A stretch of DNA of 64,000 nt, from NCBI GenBank assembly GCA_046328715.1, contig JAXLWB010000027.1:62001-126000 (forward strand), written 5' to 3'. Below the pieces are notes generated by a model. It saw nothing but the letters and a program-made list of their open reading frames with translations. It did not search any database and was not told the DNA's origin. This stretch comes from JAXLWB01 sp046328715 (GTDB lineage: Bacteria; Chloroflexota; Anaerolineae; Caldilineales; Caldilineaceae). Both the position numbers and the translations under genes were made by a program. This document shows, in pieces, positions 1 to 8,985 of this stretch. Numbering within the stretch: position 1 is the stretch's first letter; each line of letters starts with the position of its first letter.

Positions 1-895
1 CCACATCCCAATCAAAATCGCTGATCGTGCGGAAGGTTGGTACGACACGGCGGCTATCCAAAAACATAGCGAGCCGACCGTTGAGAAAGCGACTTTCACT
101 GCTTTCGGCCTCTTCATTTACAGCATCGGGTGCCACTTGATACTTTGTCTGCAAATCGACAAACCACTGCAAGGCAGTTTTGGCTTCAGGCGTATCCAGC
201 GCCAGTTTAGTGGGTTCGGCATCATTATCAAACAGGGTGCCACCATTCATCCAAACGAAGGGAGCCACACGCAGGATGCTCGCCTCGGTACCCACCCCAT
301 AGATATCTGTTTTGCCATCCCCATCACCATCTTTGGTGACTGCCTGGGCTGTAGCTACAAAGTCATCCCACGTCCAGCCAGCGGCGGGATAGGCCACGCC
401 TGCATCGTCAAAGATCTTTTTGTTGTAGTAGACCACTGGGCTGGAGATGTTTTGGGGAATGCACATTTGTGCACCCTGCCAACGAAAGGCATCTACCACT
501 TGTGGATAAAAATCTTCCTTATGGATTGTCTCGCTGGCGGCCCAATAAGCATCGAGCGGCTCAAAGCTATCCTTGGCTGCATAGGCAGCGATACGTCGGT
601 AGTTGAGCAACACGATTTCGGCAGGAATTCCGGCTGCAATATCGGCACTCAGGCGTTTGCGATAGTCACCTGCATCGGGGATATAGACGATTTCGGCCTT
701 GATTTCAGGGTGTGCTTTGCTAAACGCCGCTACCAATTCATCATACACTGCCTTTTCTACCGTATCACCCGAAACCATAAAAGAAAAGGATTGGGATTGA
801 GTATCCGATCCACCAATAGCCGCTCCCCCTTCTGGACGAATACAACCAGCCAGGAGGATAGCTAACAATAATAGTGAGAGTAGGCGCAGTTTCAT
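1..895 (-). CDS. Sugar ABC transporter solute-binding lipoprotein (3' end outside window)
   Basis: Reading the minus strand from the ATG at 895 gives 298 codons without a stop, running off the window edge. The N-terminus is a short basic and Leu-rich signal with a lipobox (L-L-A-G-C, Cys about residue 18), so it is a Sec-type lipoprotein. The rest matches the family 1 extracellular sugar-binding fold: a V-S-G-D start of the first lobe, a Y-R-R motif near residue 85, an I-P-Q-N-I segment and a D-G-D-G-D calcium-loop-like stretch. It is clearly paralogous to the protein at 5548-6939. It lies 35 bp downstream of the MalG-type permease, so it is probably the last gene of that transport operon. 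An AAAGGG ribosome-binding site precedes the ATG. The substrate cannot be read from sequence. Confidence 0.9.
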   Translation of the reverse strand, partial: MKLRLLSLLLLAILLAGCIRPEGGAAIGGSDTQSQSFSFMVSGDTVEKAVYDELVAAFSKAHPEIKAEIVYIPDAGDYRKRLSADIAAGIPAEIVLLNYRRIAAYAAKDSFEPLDAYWAASETIHKEDFYPQVVDAFRWQGAQMCIPQNISSPVVYYNKKIFDDAGVAYPAAGWTWDDFVATAQAVTKDGDGDGKTDIYGVGTEASILRVAPFVWMNGGTLFDNDAEPTKLALDTPEAKTALQWFVDLQTKYQVAPDAVNEEAESSESRFLNGRLAMFLDSRRVVPTFRTISDFDWDV

Positions 896-930
896 TGAAG
901 ACCCTTTCTGTATCAGTTGTTGATATTACC

Positions 931-1782
931 TTATTGCCCATAAATACCAGCCAGCCTGTCTTCGCTCCAAAGGAGGTACTGCATGACAAAGTAGGCAACT
1001 AGTACCGGCACGACCATCACAATGGCGGCTGCCATCATCAGCGACCAGTTGGTAATGTCCATTTGTTGGATAATGTTCAACCCAACTGAGAGCGTATAAT
1101 AGCGTTCTGATTTAAGATAGAGCAGCGGGTCGATAAAGTCGCTCCAGTAATGGACAAAGGCCAGGATCGCAATGGTCACAATGGTGGGACGTGCTAATGG
1201 CAGACCGATGCGCCACCAAATGTGAAATGCACCTGCTCCCTCGACACGTGCCGAGTCGAGCAGATCGACCGGAACACGGCGAAAGGTCCAATAGAAGAGC
1301 AGTACATAGAGTGTGCTTGTTCCCATCACTGCAGGGGCCAACAAGGCCCAACGTGTGTTTAGTAACCCCAACTGCATAAAGATCAGAAAGCGCGTGAGCC
1401 AGAGTGTGGTGACAGGTACAAAGAGCATCAAAATTGAAAAAAGCACCAAACGCTGACGCAACCGCTCGGGCAGTTGCGCCATAGCAAATCCAGCCAGTGA
1501 AGCAGAGAACACAGTAATCAGTGCGCCCAAGGTTGATACGTAAAGCGAATTGAGCGCAAATTGGGTCATATTGAGCAGATCAAAGAGCGCCGTAAAGTTT
1601 GACCAGTTTGGCGCCCACGGATACCACTCAATGGTCATTGGTGGGGGTAGACCATTCGGGCGCAACGCTCCGACAAAGACCCACCATAACGGTAGGACAA
1701 ATGCAATCGACAGCAAGAGTGCCACGCCATGAAAGAGCAATGTCTTTAGCTGGTTATACATCATCTGCATAGCCCCAACCAC
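931..1782 (-). CDS. Carbohydrate ABC transporter permease, MalG type
   Basis: This inner-membrane permease subunit of a sugar importer has about six hydrophobic segments. The EAA loop that contacts the ATPase lies about residues 178-198 (E-G-A-G-A...G-L-P-L-A-R-P). Length (about 280 aa) fits the MalG/CUT1 family. The reading frame overlaps the end of the upstream permease gene by 29 bp. Internal ATGs at 1770, 1764 and 1761 are equally plausible starts, and either way the two permeases look translationally coupled. No cognate CUT1 ATPase (MsmK/MalK type) is present in the window; such ATPases are often encoded elsewhere and shared. Confidence 0.93.
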   Translation of the reverse strand: MVGAMQMMYNQLKTLLFHGVALLLSIAFVLPLWWVFVGALRPNGLPPPMTIEWYPWAPNWSNFTALFDLLNMTQFALNSLYVSTLGALITVFSASLAGFAMAQLPERLRQRLVLFSILMLFVPVTTLWLTRFLIFMQLGLLNTRWALLAPAVMGTSTLYVLLFYWTFRRVPVDLLDSARVEGAGAFHIWWRIGLPLARPTIVTIAILAFVHYWSDFIDPLLYLKSERYYTLSVGLNIIQQMDITNWSLMMAAAIVMVVPVLVAYFVMQYLLWSEDRLAGIYGQ

Positions 1783-2707
1783 CTACTAAGCGATAGATGA
1801 AGTAAAGCAGCACCCCGACAATGGCAAAGAGTACCACCATCGTTGCTGAGGCCGTTCCAAAGCGGAAGCGATCAAAGGCTTCCTCAAAGACAAAGAGTGG
1901 CACAAAGTAAGTGGCGTAGTACGGCCCCCCATCCGTCATGAGAAAGGCCGGTGCAAAAGTGCTTTGTGCGCTGAGCAGGATGTCGCGCATCGTCAGCAGC
2001 AGCAGCCAAGGCATCAATAAGGGCAAGGTGATATAGCGAAAGCGCTGCCAACGATTGGCTCCACTGACCACAGCCGCGTCGTAATATTCAGAGGGTACGT
2101 CTTGCAATCCTGCCAGCAGTAGTACGAACCCTTCGCCAATTTGGAAACATGCCATGATGACGACTGAGGGCAGCGCCGTTTGTCCATCAGCCAGCCAAGC
2201 CAAGGTCGGCACCCCGACAGCCTCTAGCAACTGATTGAGTGGACCATAAATCGGGTTGAAAATCCATAGCCAGACAAAGGCATAGGCCACTTCCGGGATG
2301 ATGGTCGGCAGGTAAATGGCAGAACGGTAAAGCGCAACACCACGTTTCCTCTGTTGTAGCAGCAACGCAATTGATAAGGCCCCCAACAAGCGCAATGGCA
2401 CAGCCATAATGACAAAGACCGCTGAGTTACGGAAGGCGATCCAAAAGAGATCCCGCTTGCTAATGTCTACAAAGTTTTGATAACCTCGCCAAATTGGAGC
2501 CGAGAGCGCATCATACTCCATAAATGCCAGGATGATTGTAAAAATCATTGGCAAGGCAATGAGCAATGTAATCCCAATCAAAAAGGGTGCCAGCATCAGC
2601 CACAACTCAAACCGATAATAACGATAGAGGTGGGCATGACTTTCGCCCTGTTGGTTAGGCCTCGCTTGGTTTGTTTGAATCGCTTTTAGTAAAGAACGTT
2701 GCGTCAA
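1754..2707 (-). CDS. Carbohydrate ABC transporter permease, MalF type
   Basis: This is the second membrane subunit of the sugar importer (317 aa). After a hydrophilic N-terminus of about 30 residues it has about six transmembrane segments. The EAA loop near residues 222-242 (S-G-A-N-R-W...I-T-L-P-L-L) is typical of CUT1 permeases. It precedes and overlaps the MalG-type gene and follows the secreted BNR protein after a hairpin. The first codons are poorly conserved in such proteins, so the exact start is uncertain. Confidence 0.93.
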   Translation of the reverse strand: MTQRSLLKAIQTNQARPNQQGESHAHLYRYYRFELWLMLAPFLIGITLLIALPMIFTIILAFMEYDALSAPIWRGYQNFVDISKRDLFWIAFRNSAVFVIMAVPLRLLGALSIALLLQQRKRGVALYRSAIYLPTIIPEVAYAFVWLWIFNPIYGPLNQLLEAVGVPTLAWLADGQTALPSVVIMACFQIGEGFVLLLAGLQDVPSEYYDAAVVSGANRWQRFRYITLPLLMPWLLLLTMRDILLSAQSTFAPAFLMTDGGPYYATYFVPLFVFEEAFDRFRFGTASATMVVLFAIVGVLLYFIYRLVGGWGYADDV

Positions 2708-2745
2708 AGATTGCTTTTTAAGAGAACGGTGGTTGTTGGTAATAA

Positions 2746-2792
2746 ATCTGCAACAGGGAATGAAAGCATCACTTTCATTCCCTGTTGCAGAT
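2746..2792 (-). terminator. Perfect 21-bp hairpin downstream of the BNR protein
   Basis: Arms 2746-2766 and 2772-2792 are perfectly complementary around a 5-nt loop. On the minus strand the hairpin is followed by TTATTACC. It sits 31 bp after the stop of the secreted BNR protein and 39 bp before the permease gene. It could be a terminator or a partial terminator/RNA-stability element that sets the ratio of surface protein to permeases. Confidence 0.75.
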
Positions 2793-2822
2793 GGCTTGAA
2801 TCACACAGAAGGTAGTAAGTGT

Positions 2823-5423
2823 TTACGATTGTCGCTTCGCTGATGTGCGCAACAAGGTCAGCGCAGCACCCAGCAAGAGCCCTGTCAATCCTACCAATCC
2901 CAACGCCAGTGGCGAGGTTGCACTAAAGCCACCGGCAGCGGTAAGGGTTGGCTCACTAGCCTGTTGCTGTTCGAGCTTATTCGTCAAGGATTCGACTTGC
3001 TGCTCTAGTTTTGCCACGCGGCTATCGGCACTGTTGGCTTGTTGCAGATTGTAGCGAATCTGCTCAAGCTGGCCCTTCAAGCCAGAAGTTGAGGTGGTTA
3101 GCGGTTCGCCAGAGCGTACTTGATCCAACTCCTGGTTGATTGCTTCCAGGTCTTTTTGGATATTGTCAAAACCAAACTCCATGTAGAATGTGGTTGAGGC
3201 GACGTTGCCCGAATCATCGACGAGCGAAACAGGATGCGCTCCCTCGCCTGAGATCGGCATAAAGACATGAGCGGTCATTTCGCCCCGGTCATTGGTACGA
3301 CCGACTGCTTGTGTGCCCTCGCCTACTTGCAGATAATAGGTAATGTTCGGTTGGAAGCCGAAGCCTTGGACCGTAACAGTCTCACCACCCGGTCCAGAAT
3401 CGGGGCTAAGATAGATTTCGGGATTGGGAACCTGGCGTTTGCGGGCGAAGCCGATCTTGGTATTGAAACCACTGTACTCCCCCAAACGTCCATCTGCCCA
3501 CACCATATAAACATCTTTATCGGTGGCGGCGATCCCAAAATAATCACCAATAAAGGCACCATCGGGGAAGGCACGGTTGGGATTGGTGGCAAAGTCAGTG
3601 ACGCGCGTATCGCCCACATCCAGGCCCAGTTGCTCATTCTTGAAGCCCCAGGTCTTGCCCTGGTCGCTGGAACTGGTGTAATAGATGTGATAGCGCGTCT
3701 GGATCGGATCGTCGCGCATGTCGCCCCACATCATATGGACCGTATCGTCCGGTGCCACAGTGACTGCCGGGAAGAATTGCGGCGCGGTGGTGTCGTCGGT
3801 GTTGATGCGTTTGGGTCGTGTCCACTTTTCGCCGTCATCCAGTGAGGAGATCATGTAGACATCGCCTTCGTCCTGCGGCCGGTCTGGTGGCAGGGCGGTA
3901 AAGACCAGATACAGATCATCCTTGGGGCCAATGGCGACTTTGGGGAAGACCGATGACCAATAGCGGAAATAGGCATTCCGTGGACGGAAGCCAGGTTCGA
4001 GAATACTGGCAATCTTCTTGGGTTTCGAGAAGGTTGCGGCACCATCTTCCGATTTCACCATGTAGAACTCGCCCAACCCCTTCTGCGAATCGTCGTCGGT
4101 GCTGTCGAACCAGAAGACAAAGACATTGCCCTTGGAATCAACGGCGGGCACAACACCCTGAATGACTCGTTTGGTGCCTTCGGCTTCACCGTTTTCGGCT
4201 ACGATCTGGTTGTAGCCCGCTACGACTTGCTGGCGTCCAGTCGCTTCCAACTGCTCTAATACTTGTTTGGTCGGATCTTCTTCCTGGCTGCTACCCGCTT
4301 CTTCCTCGCTCATGCCGCCTTCTTCAGCTTGTTTATCACCTGGCAAGCGTTGTACAGTAGGGCCAACCTCAATCGGATCGGACCAGGTTGTGCCACCGTC
4401 GGTTGAATAGACCAATTCGGGCCGACTCTGTTCTACGGGAGCACCCAGGACGGGCAATTCACCAAGATAGAGGATCTCATTCACTGTTGTAAAGCGTACA
4501 TAGGTCAGGTAGATCACTTCCTGGTCTTCAATAGTTGGATGAGGGCCGACAACCATCCAGGGCTTATCCAGAAAGTTGAACTTGAGGAAGCCACGTGGCC
4601 GCCCTAACTCGTCGGTTGGACCGTCTGGGCTTGGCTCAAATTCCACTTTGCTGCGTGATGCCGCCACAGGATCTTCCCAAGTAAAGCCACCATCCTTGGA
4701 GACGCCGACGGCAATGGCAGAAACTAATACATCGCCAACTGCGGCACCAATTTCATATTCATCAAAGCCCAGCGAGATCGAGGCCGCATAGACATTGCCC
4801 TTGTTATCAAACTTGATCACCGGATCGCCTGCGCCGCCTAGATCGTCGCGCACATATTTGGTTTGGATCGGTCCCGTCCAGTTGGCGCCACCGTCGATGC
4901 TGACATAGATGCTGTTGCTGGGGAAGTTATAGTCAATTGTGCCAACCACAATATGATTTGGATCGTTGGGATTGACCGCAATGTCTGGCTCATTCTGTAA
5001 AGTGCGACCACTAAAGTCGCGTGACATCAGGATGTTGCGGCTAAAAGCAGGTGCTGGATCGCGGAAGGGGACGAGTACACCAGCGCCACCGCCCTGTGCC
5101 AACGGTGCAGCCACAGGAGCCATAGGTTGCATCAAGCTTTCAGCAATCGGGCGGGCGAAGTAGGGATTGTAGCGGTCGGCTTCGGCTTCCGTAGTAGGGC
5201 GTACATCCCTACCCGTTAGCATCAACCAGGCGGGTCCCGAAACCACGTCTTGAATGGGTGCCATGATATTGATACGTTGGCGCGCACCTGGGGCAGCGGC
5301 GCTGTACCCTGAAGATGATGGCTGCGAAGCTTGTGAAGTCGATTGGGCCAAGGTGATGCTCACCGACTGACTGAGCAATGTTACGAGTATGAGCAATGCA
5401 ATAATAGCACGTCGAGTTTTCAT
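2823..5423 (-). CDS. Secreted, membrane-anchored sialidase/BNR-repeat protein
   Basis: The preferred start is the ATG at 5423. The upstream in-frame ATG at 5441 lies on the Shine-Dalgarno itself (GGAGG at 5435-5439). A signal peptide ends near L-A-Q-S (about residue 28). At least five Asp-box-like motifs (S-x-D-G-G-x-T-W type, near residues 175, 242, 340, 458 and 587) mark a sialidase-like beta-propeller. An IPT/TIG-like segment follows (about 670-740). Then come a coiled coil (about 755-825, rich in heptad L/Q/E) and a C-terminal hydrophobic helix ending in basic residues, i.e. a tail anchor to the cytoplasmic membrane. The usual sialidase Arg triad cannot be assigned by eye, so enzymatic activity is unproven. 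An acidic Glu-rich loop (about 365-395) interrupts the propeller. It lies in the sugar-transporter operon, suggesting a role in surface glycan binding or release. Confidence 0.85.
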   Translation of the reverse strand: MKTRRAIIALLILVTLLSQSVSITLAQSTSQASQPSSSGYSAAAPGARQRINIMAPIQDVVSGPAWLMLTGRDVRPTTEAEADRYNPYFARPIAESLMQPMAPVAAPLAQGGGAGVLVPFRDPAPAFSRNILMSRDFSGRTLQNEPDIAVNPNDPNHIVVGTIDYNFPSNSIYVSIDGGANWTGPIQTKYVRDDLGGAGDPVIKFDNKGNVYAASISLGFDEYEIGAAVGDVLVSAIAVGVSKDGGFTWEDPVAASRSKVEFEPSPDGPTDELGRPRGFLKFNFLDKPWMVVGPHPTIEDQEVIYLTYVRFTTVNEILYLGELPVLGAPVEQSRPELVYSTDGGTTWSDPIEVGPTVQRLPGDKQAEEGGMSEEEAGSSQEEDPTKQVLEQLEATGRQQVVAGYNQIVAENGEAEGTKRVIQGVVPAVDSKGNVFVFWFDSTDDDSQKGLGEFYMVKSEDGAATFSKPKKIASILEPGFRPRNAYFRYWSSVFPKVAIGPKDDLYLVFTALPPDRPQDEGDVYMISSLDDGEKWTRPKRINTDDTTAPQFFPAVTVAPDDTVHMMWGDMRDDPIQTRYHIYYTSSSDQGKTWGFKNEQLGLDVGDTRVTDFATNPNRAFPDGAFIGDYFGIAATDKDVYMVWADGRLGEYSGFNTKIGFARKRQVPNPEIYLSPDSGPGGETVTVQGFGFQPNITYYLQVGEGTQAVGRTNDRGEMTAHVFMPISGEGAHPVSLVDDSGNVASTTFYMEFGFDNIQKDLEAINQELDQVRSGEPLTTSTSGLKGQLEQIRYNLQQANSADSRVAKLEQQVESLTNKLEQQQASEPTLTAAGGFSATSPLALGLVGLTGLLLGAALTLLRTSAKRQS

Positions 5424-5514
5424 GAGTGCTAAATCCTCCAAACCTTAATATCCATCTTGTCTCTTAGACTCTGCTTTGAATGAGAATCGGAGTTCGCTTT
5501 CTTGAAAATTAGCT

Positions 5515-5550
5515 TTGGAAAAGTCCGTTTCTCATTGCAACCGCAGTTTA
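5515..5550. repeat. 36-bp direct repeat at a stop codon, copy 1
   Basis: The plus sequence TTGGAAAAG...GCAACCGCAGTTTA overlaps the stop of the Tat-type binding protein. It matches 7072-7107 at about 31 of 36 positions; that copy overlaps the stop of the next upstream gene. A partly inverted copy (around 5476-5505) makes a palindromic spacer element. Confidence 0.7.
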
Positions 5551-6939
5551 GCTTGAGGGCGAGCGAACTTTAAAGTACTGCAACGTGCGCCCTACTGCAC
5601 CATCAATCGCTGCGTCGAGGGTGGATGCGCCACGGAAAGCAGCCTCCATCTCACGGTTGATTGCTGTCTCGATATCGCCCCATGTTTTAGTCAATGGCAG
5701 CGCCCGAATCGTCGGGATGGCATCCAAAAAGACGTGACTTCGCTCGGGACGAACGCGTGCATCCAAGAATGCAGGTGATTGGGCAACGCCTTTATGCGAA
5801 GGTACGGTGCGTCCGCTTTCAGCCAAATAGGCTTGCCCTAATTGGGCATTGGCATATTCAATAAAGGCCCAGGCGGCTCGTTTGTCTTTGCTGGCTGCAG
5901 CCATGCTAAAAGCATCTGAATGAAGGACATTGACTTTGGCTTTGCCGGGCGGTGTCGGTAACGGTACAACATCCCAGTCAAAGTGATCCACAAGACGGAA
6001 CGAGGGAGTCTCGCGGCGGCTATCAATGAACATGGCTAGCGTGCCTTCGATGAAGCGGTCACGATGCAACTTAGTCTTGGCATCGGGTACGACCTGCAAT
6101 TCATTCGAAAGACTCATGAACCATTCGAGCGCCGAACGCGTCTCAGGCGTGTCGAGTGTCAGCCGGGTTGGCTCCTCGGCGTTATCGACGAGGTCGCCGC
6201 CATTCATCCAAATAAAGGGGGCGAGGCGAATTGCTCCAGCCTCGCTCCCCAAGCCCCACTGATCGATCTGCCCGTCGCCATCCGTATCTTTGGTTAACGC
6301 CTTAGCGGTTTGCGCAAATTCCTCCCAGTTCCAACCATCGGAAGGATAGGGTACTTCGTGTTGATCAAAGAGGGTCTTGTTGATATAGACGACTGAACTG
6401 GCAATATTTTGCGGGATACAGTTGACCACACCTTGCCATGAGAAGGCATTGAGTGCTTTCTCGAAGAAATCATTGTGTTGGATCTGGCTGCTGGCTTCCA
6501 GATATGGACCAAGCGGTTCCAACACACGCTGTGATGTATACTCCACCTGACGCCGATAGTTGATGATGAAGACGTCGGCTGGCGTACCCGCTGCCATGTC
6601 CATCGCCAACTGTTTGCGATAGGCATTACCGGTTGGAATATTGGATATTGTCACCTCTACGCCTGGTTGCTGACCCTGAAAACGTTCGGCCAACGAGCGA
6701 TAGATCCCTTCTTCTACCGTTGTGCCAGAGACCATAAAGGAGATTGCGCCGTGGATTTCACCGCTGCTTGTGTTGTTGGGAATTTCTTCCCCTCGCGAAA
6801 TAACGGGCGTTTGCGCAGGCAGACAGGCGCTGAGCAATCCAGTGGCCGATGTGACCAAACCAAGCGTTGCCAGTGATTTCAAAAAGTCACGGCGCAGAAT
6901 TTTTGTTTGTAAAGCATCACTTGTCTTTTCTTCTAGCAT
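5548..6939 (-). CDS. Sugar ABC transporter solute-binding lipoprotein (Tat signal)
   Basis: This 463-aa extracellular solute-binding protein family 1 member is paralogous to the one at 1-895. The N-terminus has a twin-arginine motif (R-R-D-F-L-K, about residues 16-21), a hydrophobic stretch and a lipobox (L-S-A-C, Cys about 39), so it is predicted to be exported folded by Tat and then lipidated. The mature part shows the M-V-S-G-T-T start, an N-Y-R-R motif and a D-T-D-G-D-G-Q loop. Being upstream of the BNR protein and both permeases, it would be an early gene of the operon. Two binding proteins of the same family serving one permease pair suggests two related ligands or two ligand affinities. 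Confidence 0.93.
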   Translation of the reverse strand: MLEEKTSDALQTKILRRDFLKSLATLGLVTSATGLLSACLPAQTPVISRGEEIPNNTSSGEIHGAISFMVSGTTVEEGIYRSLAERFQGQQPGVEVTISNIPTGNAYRKQLAMDMAAGTPADVFIINYRRQVEYTSQRVLEPLGPYLEASSQIQHNDFFEKALNAFSWQGVVNCIPQNIASSVVYINKTLFDQHEVPYPSDGWNWEEFAQTAKALTKDTDGDGQIDQWGLGSEAGAIRLAPFIWMNGGDLVDNAEEPTRLTLDTPETRSALEWFMSLSNELQVVPDAKTKLHRDRFIEGTLAMFIDSRRETPSFRLVDHFDWDVVPLPTPPGKAKVNVLHSDAFSMAAASKDKRAAWAFIEYANAQLGQAYLAESGRTVPSHKGVAQSPAFLDARVRPERSHVFLDAIPTIRALPLTKTWGDIETAINREMEAAFRGASTLDAAIDGAVGRTLQYFKVRSPSS

Positions 6940-7071
6940 GGTAAGTCCCTATTCTATACTCTGCTCTAAGTGAAAAGCGAGTTTGGTTGCCCGAACGCCT
7001 ACTCCGCACGACATCAAATTGATCCTTCAACCCTTTCAAAAAGCTCAATTTGTGCCTGTATGCGGTGTAGA

Positions 7072-7107
7072 TTGGAAAACTCCGCTTTCCCTTGCAACCG
7101 CAATTTA
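7072..7107. repeat. 36-bp direct repeat at a stop codon, copy 2
   Basis: This copy is homologous to 5515-5550 and again runs across a minus-strand stop codon (7105-7107). The spacer 6961-7104 also holds an inverted partial copy near 6968-6985, so the whole spacer resembles a small palindromic element. Confidence 0.7.
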
Positions 7108-7371
7108 ATTGCGACTTCTGTACGCTTTCCAGTATTCGATTGCGCCTGTGACCACCACAGCGGCAACCAATACTTGGGCAATATCAAGCATCACATAGCC
7201 CCAACTCATTTCCGTTTCGACCTCACCACTGATGGTTGAGGCCGCCAAACCAATCGTGATAGAGAGCAATGCAATGGCGATAGCTTTCAACTGGGTGCCC
7301 TTGAGTTGACTCGCGATCAAGCCAGTTACCAAACCGCCGAGAAGTGGGATTGCTTCATACATCTCGTACAT
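7105..7371 (-). CDS. Small predicted membrane protein, unknown
   Basis: The 88-aa protein has about three hydrophobic segments (residues 7-23, 29-49 and 58-80) and a basic C-terminus (Y-R-S-R-N). An AAAGGAAAA ribosome-binding site lies about 5 nt before the ATG. I do not recognise the family. It lies between the Tat-type binding protein and the orphan ATPase, all on the minus strand, so it may be cotranscribed with the sugar transporter. Its length, RBS and clean three-helix pattern argue that it is real. Confidence 0.6.
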   Translation of the reverse strand: MYEMYEAIPLLGGLVTGLIASQLKGTQLKAIAIALLSITIGLAASTISGEVETEMSWGYVMLDIAQVLVAAVVVTGAIEYWKAYRSRN

Positions 7372-7496
7372 GGGATTTTCCTTTCTAGTGTGAACTAGAC
7401 GTGATTGGTTGATACATCAAAACTTGAGAAACAGAATAGCAAATGAGTCTTGGATTAACATTTGCTAAGAGATAGCTGAAATTGATATTTTTTGTA

Positions 7497-8489
7497 CTAT
7501 ACTACATTTGTTGATCCATCATACAAATAGCAAGCTACAAAATGCCCAGGTTCCTGTTCGATCAGAACGGGCTCACTTCGCTCACATAGCCCCCGCATCA
7601 CCTGGGGACAACGAGGGTGAAAGCTGCACCCCGTAGGGCGATTGGCTGGGTTGGGTGGCTCGCCTTGCAGCACAACTCGCTTGTTTAGTCGATTATTTGC
7701 GTTGGGTTCAGGTACGGCTGCAATCAGTGCTTGTGTATAAGGATGCAAAGGTTGATCCACAACGGCATGGGCTGGACCCACTTCGACGATTTTGCCCAAG
7801 TACATCACGACGATGCGATGCGCAAAGTGCCGTGCGGTTGCGATATCGTGGGTGATATAAAGAAAGGCGATATTGAGACGATCACGAAGGTCGCGCATCA
7901 GGTAGAGCAACTCTGCCCGACTCGATGCATCCACCATCGATACTGGCTCATCAGCAACAATAAAGTCTGGCTGCAAGACTAACGCTCTTGCAATCCCTGC
8001 CCGTTGACGCTGACCACCAGAGAGTCGATGCGGGAAACGAGTTGCCATCTCTTCTACCGGTGAAAGACGGACATGGCGCAAGGCATCGAAGACTTTTTGT
8101 TTCTTTTCGCTCTCTGTACCGACCTGGTGGATGACCAACGGCTCGGCAACCGTATCGTAGATGGTCATGTACGGATCGATGCTAGCAAATGGGTCTTGGA
8201 AGATTGCTTGCATCCTGCGCCGCAACGTTTTACGGTTGCTCTCATTCACTCGGGTGACATCTTGTTTATCGAAGGTGATTTGGCCGCCGGTCGGTTTTAC
8301 AAGTCCCAAAATGGCGCGCCCCAACGTAGTTTTTCCGCTTCCCGATTCGCCCACCACGGCTACAACTTCGCCGCGTCCAATCTGGAGCGAAACTCCATCC
8401 ACTGCACGCACGCTTTGGGAACCCAAGAGACCCTTGCGTACCTGGAAGTAAACCTGTAAATTCTCGACCTTTAGGAGTGGCTCATCCAT
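7497..8489 (-). CDS. Oligopeptide/dipeptide-type ABC transporter ATPase (DppF/OppF family)
   Basis: This cytoplasmic ATPase has Walker A (G-E-S-G-S-G-K-T-T, about residue 47), the signature L-S-G-G-Q-R-Q-R, Walker B (V-A-D-E-P) and an H-loop in I-T-H-D. It ends in the oligo_HPY extension (C-S-F-H-P-R-C-P) specific to peptide/nickel transporters. I chose the ATG at 8489; the frame opens at a TTG (8501) that touches the palindromic element at 8509-8613. DppF normally follows DppD and permeases, none of which is here. It is therefore an orphan. It could serve a transporter encoded elsewhere, or be what remains of an operon cut off at its 5' side. Confidence 0.88.
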   Translation of the reverse strand: MDEPLLKVENLQVYFQVRKGLLGSQSVRAVDGVSLQIGRGEVVAVVGESGSGKTTLGRAILGLVKPTGGQITFDKQDVTRVNESNRKTLRRRMQAIFQDPFASIDPYMTIYDTVAEPLVIHQVGTESEKKQKVFDALRHVRLSPVEEMATRFPHRLSGGQRQRAGIARALVLQPDFIVADEPVSMVDASSRAELLYLMRDLRDRLNIAFLYITHDIATARHFAHRIVVMYLGKIVEVGPAHAVVDQPLHPYTQALIAAVPEPNANNRLNKRVVLQGEPPNPANRPTGCSFHPRCPQVMRGLCERSEPVLIEQEPGHFVACYLYDGSTNVV

Positions 8490-8508
8490 GGGTAGGCACA
8501 AATTCAGG

Positions 8509-8613
8509 ACTTACGCAAGACCCGACCTCCGGAAGGTGGGCAGCGAGTGATTGTCAAAGCGAGCTTCATCTGCCCACCTTCTGGAGGTCTTACTGTGACT
8601 TGTCTTGCGTACG
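8509..8613. mobile_element. MITE-like palindromic element next to the orphan ATPase start
   Basis: Outer arms are ACTTACGCAAG (8509-8519) and CTTGCGTACGT (8603-8613). Inner arms 8524-8542 and 8571-8589 are complementary over 19 bp with one mismatch. The element is about 105 bp and has no ORF. Its ACTTACGCAAG-type ends resemble termini of insertion-sequence-derived MITEs. It starts about 20 bp upstream of the ATPase ATG. Confidence 0.65.
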
Positions 8614-8849
8614 TCTTATAATTGTCACTAATTTGAAAGATACGCAACTAAAATGGCTGTTTTATCGTTATCTATGGAATGATAGAATTGTAATTTCTTA
8701 AAGTATGGAGCGTAGTATAACAAAGCGTAGGCAATGTGTCGAGGAATCTGGACCACAGTAATCTATCCGCCAGCGCTAGAGAGGCTTTTGTTCGTTCTGC
8801 ATAGCATGCGCTTATAATATGCAAACTATGTTTAAGGAAGTCGGCCTAG

Positions 8850-8941
8850 TGGAATGTCCGTTTAATTTTTAGAAATAGAATCGGCCCCTTCTTCGAGAAT
8901 AGTCACAATCTATTTCTAAAAATTAAGTAGGTGGACTGCTA
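8850..8941. mobile_element. Second MITE-like element with an 18-bp perfect inverted repeat
   Basis: Arms about 8862-8879 and 8909-8926 (core TTAATTTTTAGAAATAG) are perfect complements around a 29-nt centre. Imperfect terminal similarity extends outward to TA dinucleotides near 8850 and 8941. It is ORF-free. TA-bounded palindromes of this size are typical of IS630/mariner-derived MITEs, but that link is an inference. Confidence 0.5.
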
Positions 8942-8985
8942 AATACAACCGAGAAAGAAGTTAGAAATCAGAAAGATAGCCAGCC

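Noticed and set aside
137..865. 242-codon plus-strand frame at the window start
   Set aside because: It is antisense to the solute-binding lipoprotein on the minus strand, which runs off the window end.
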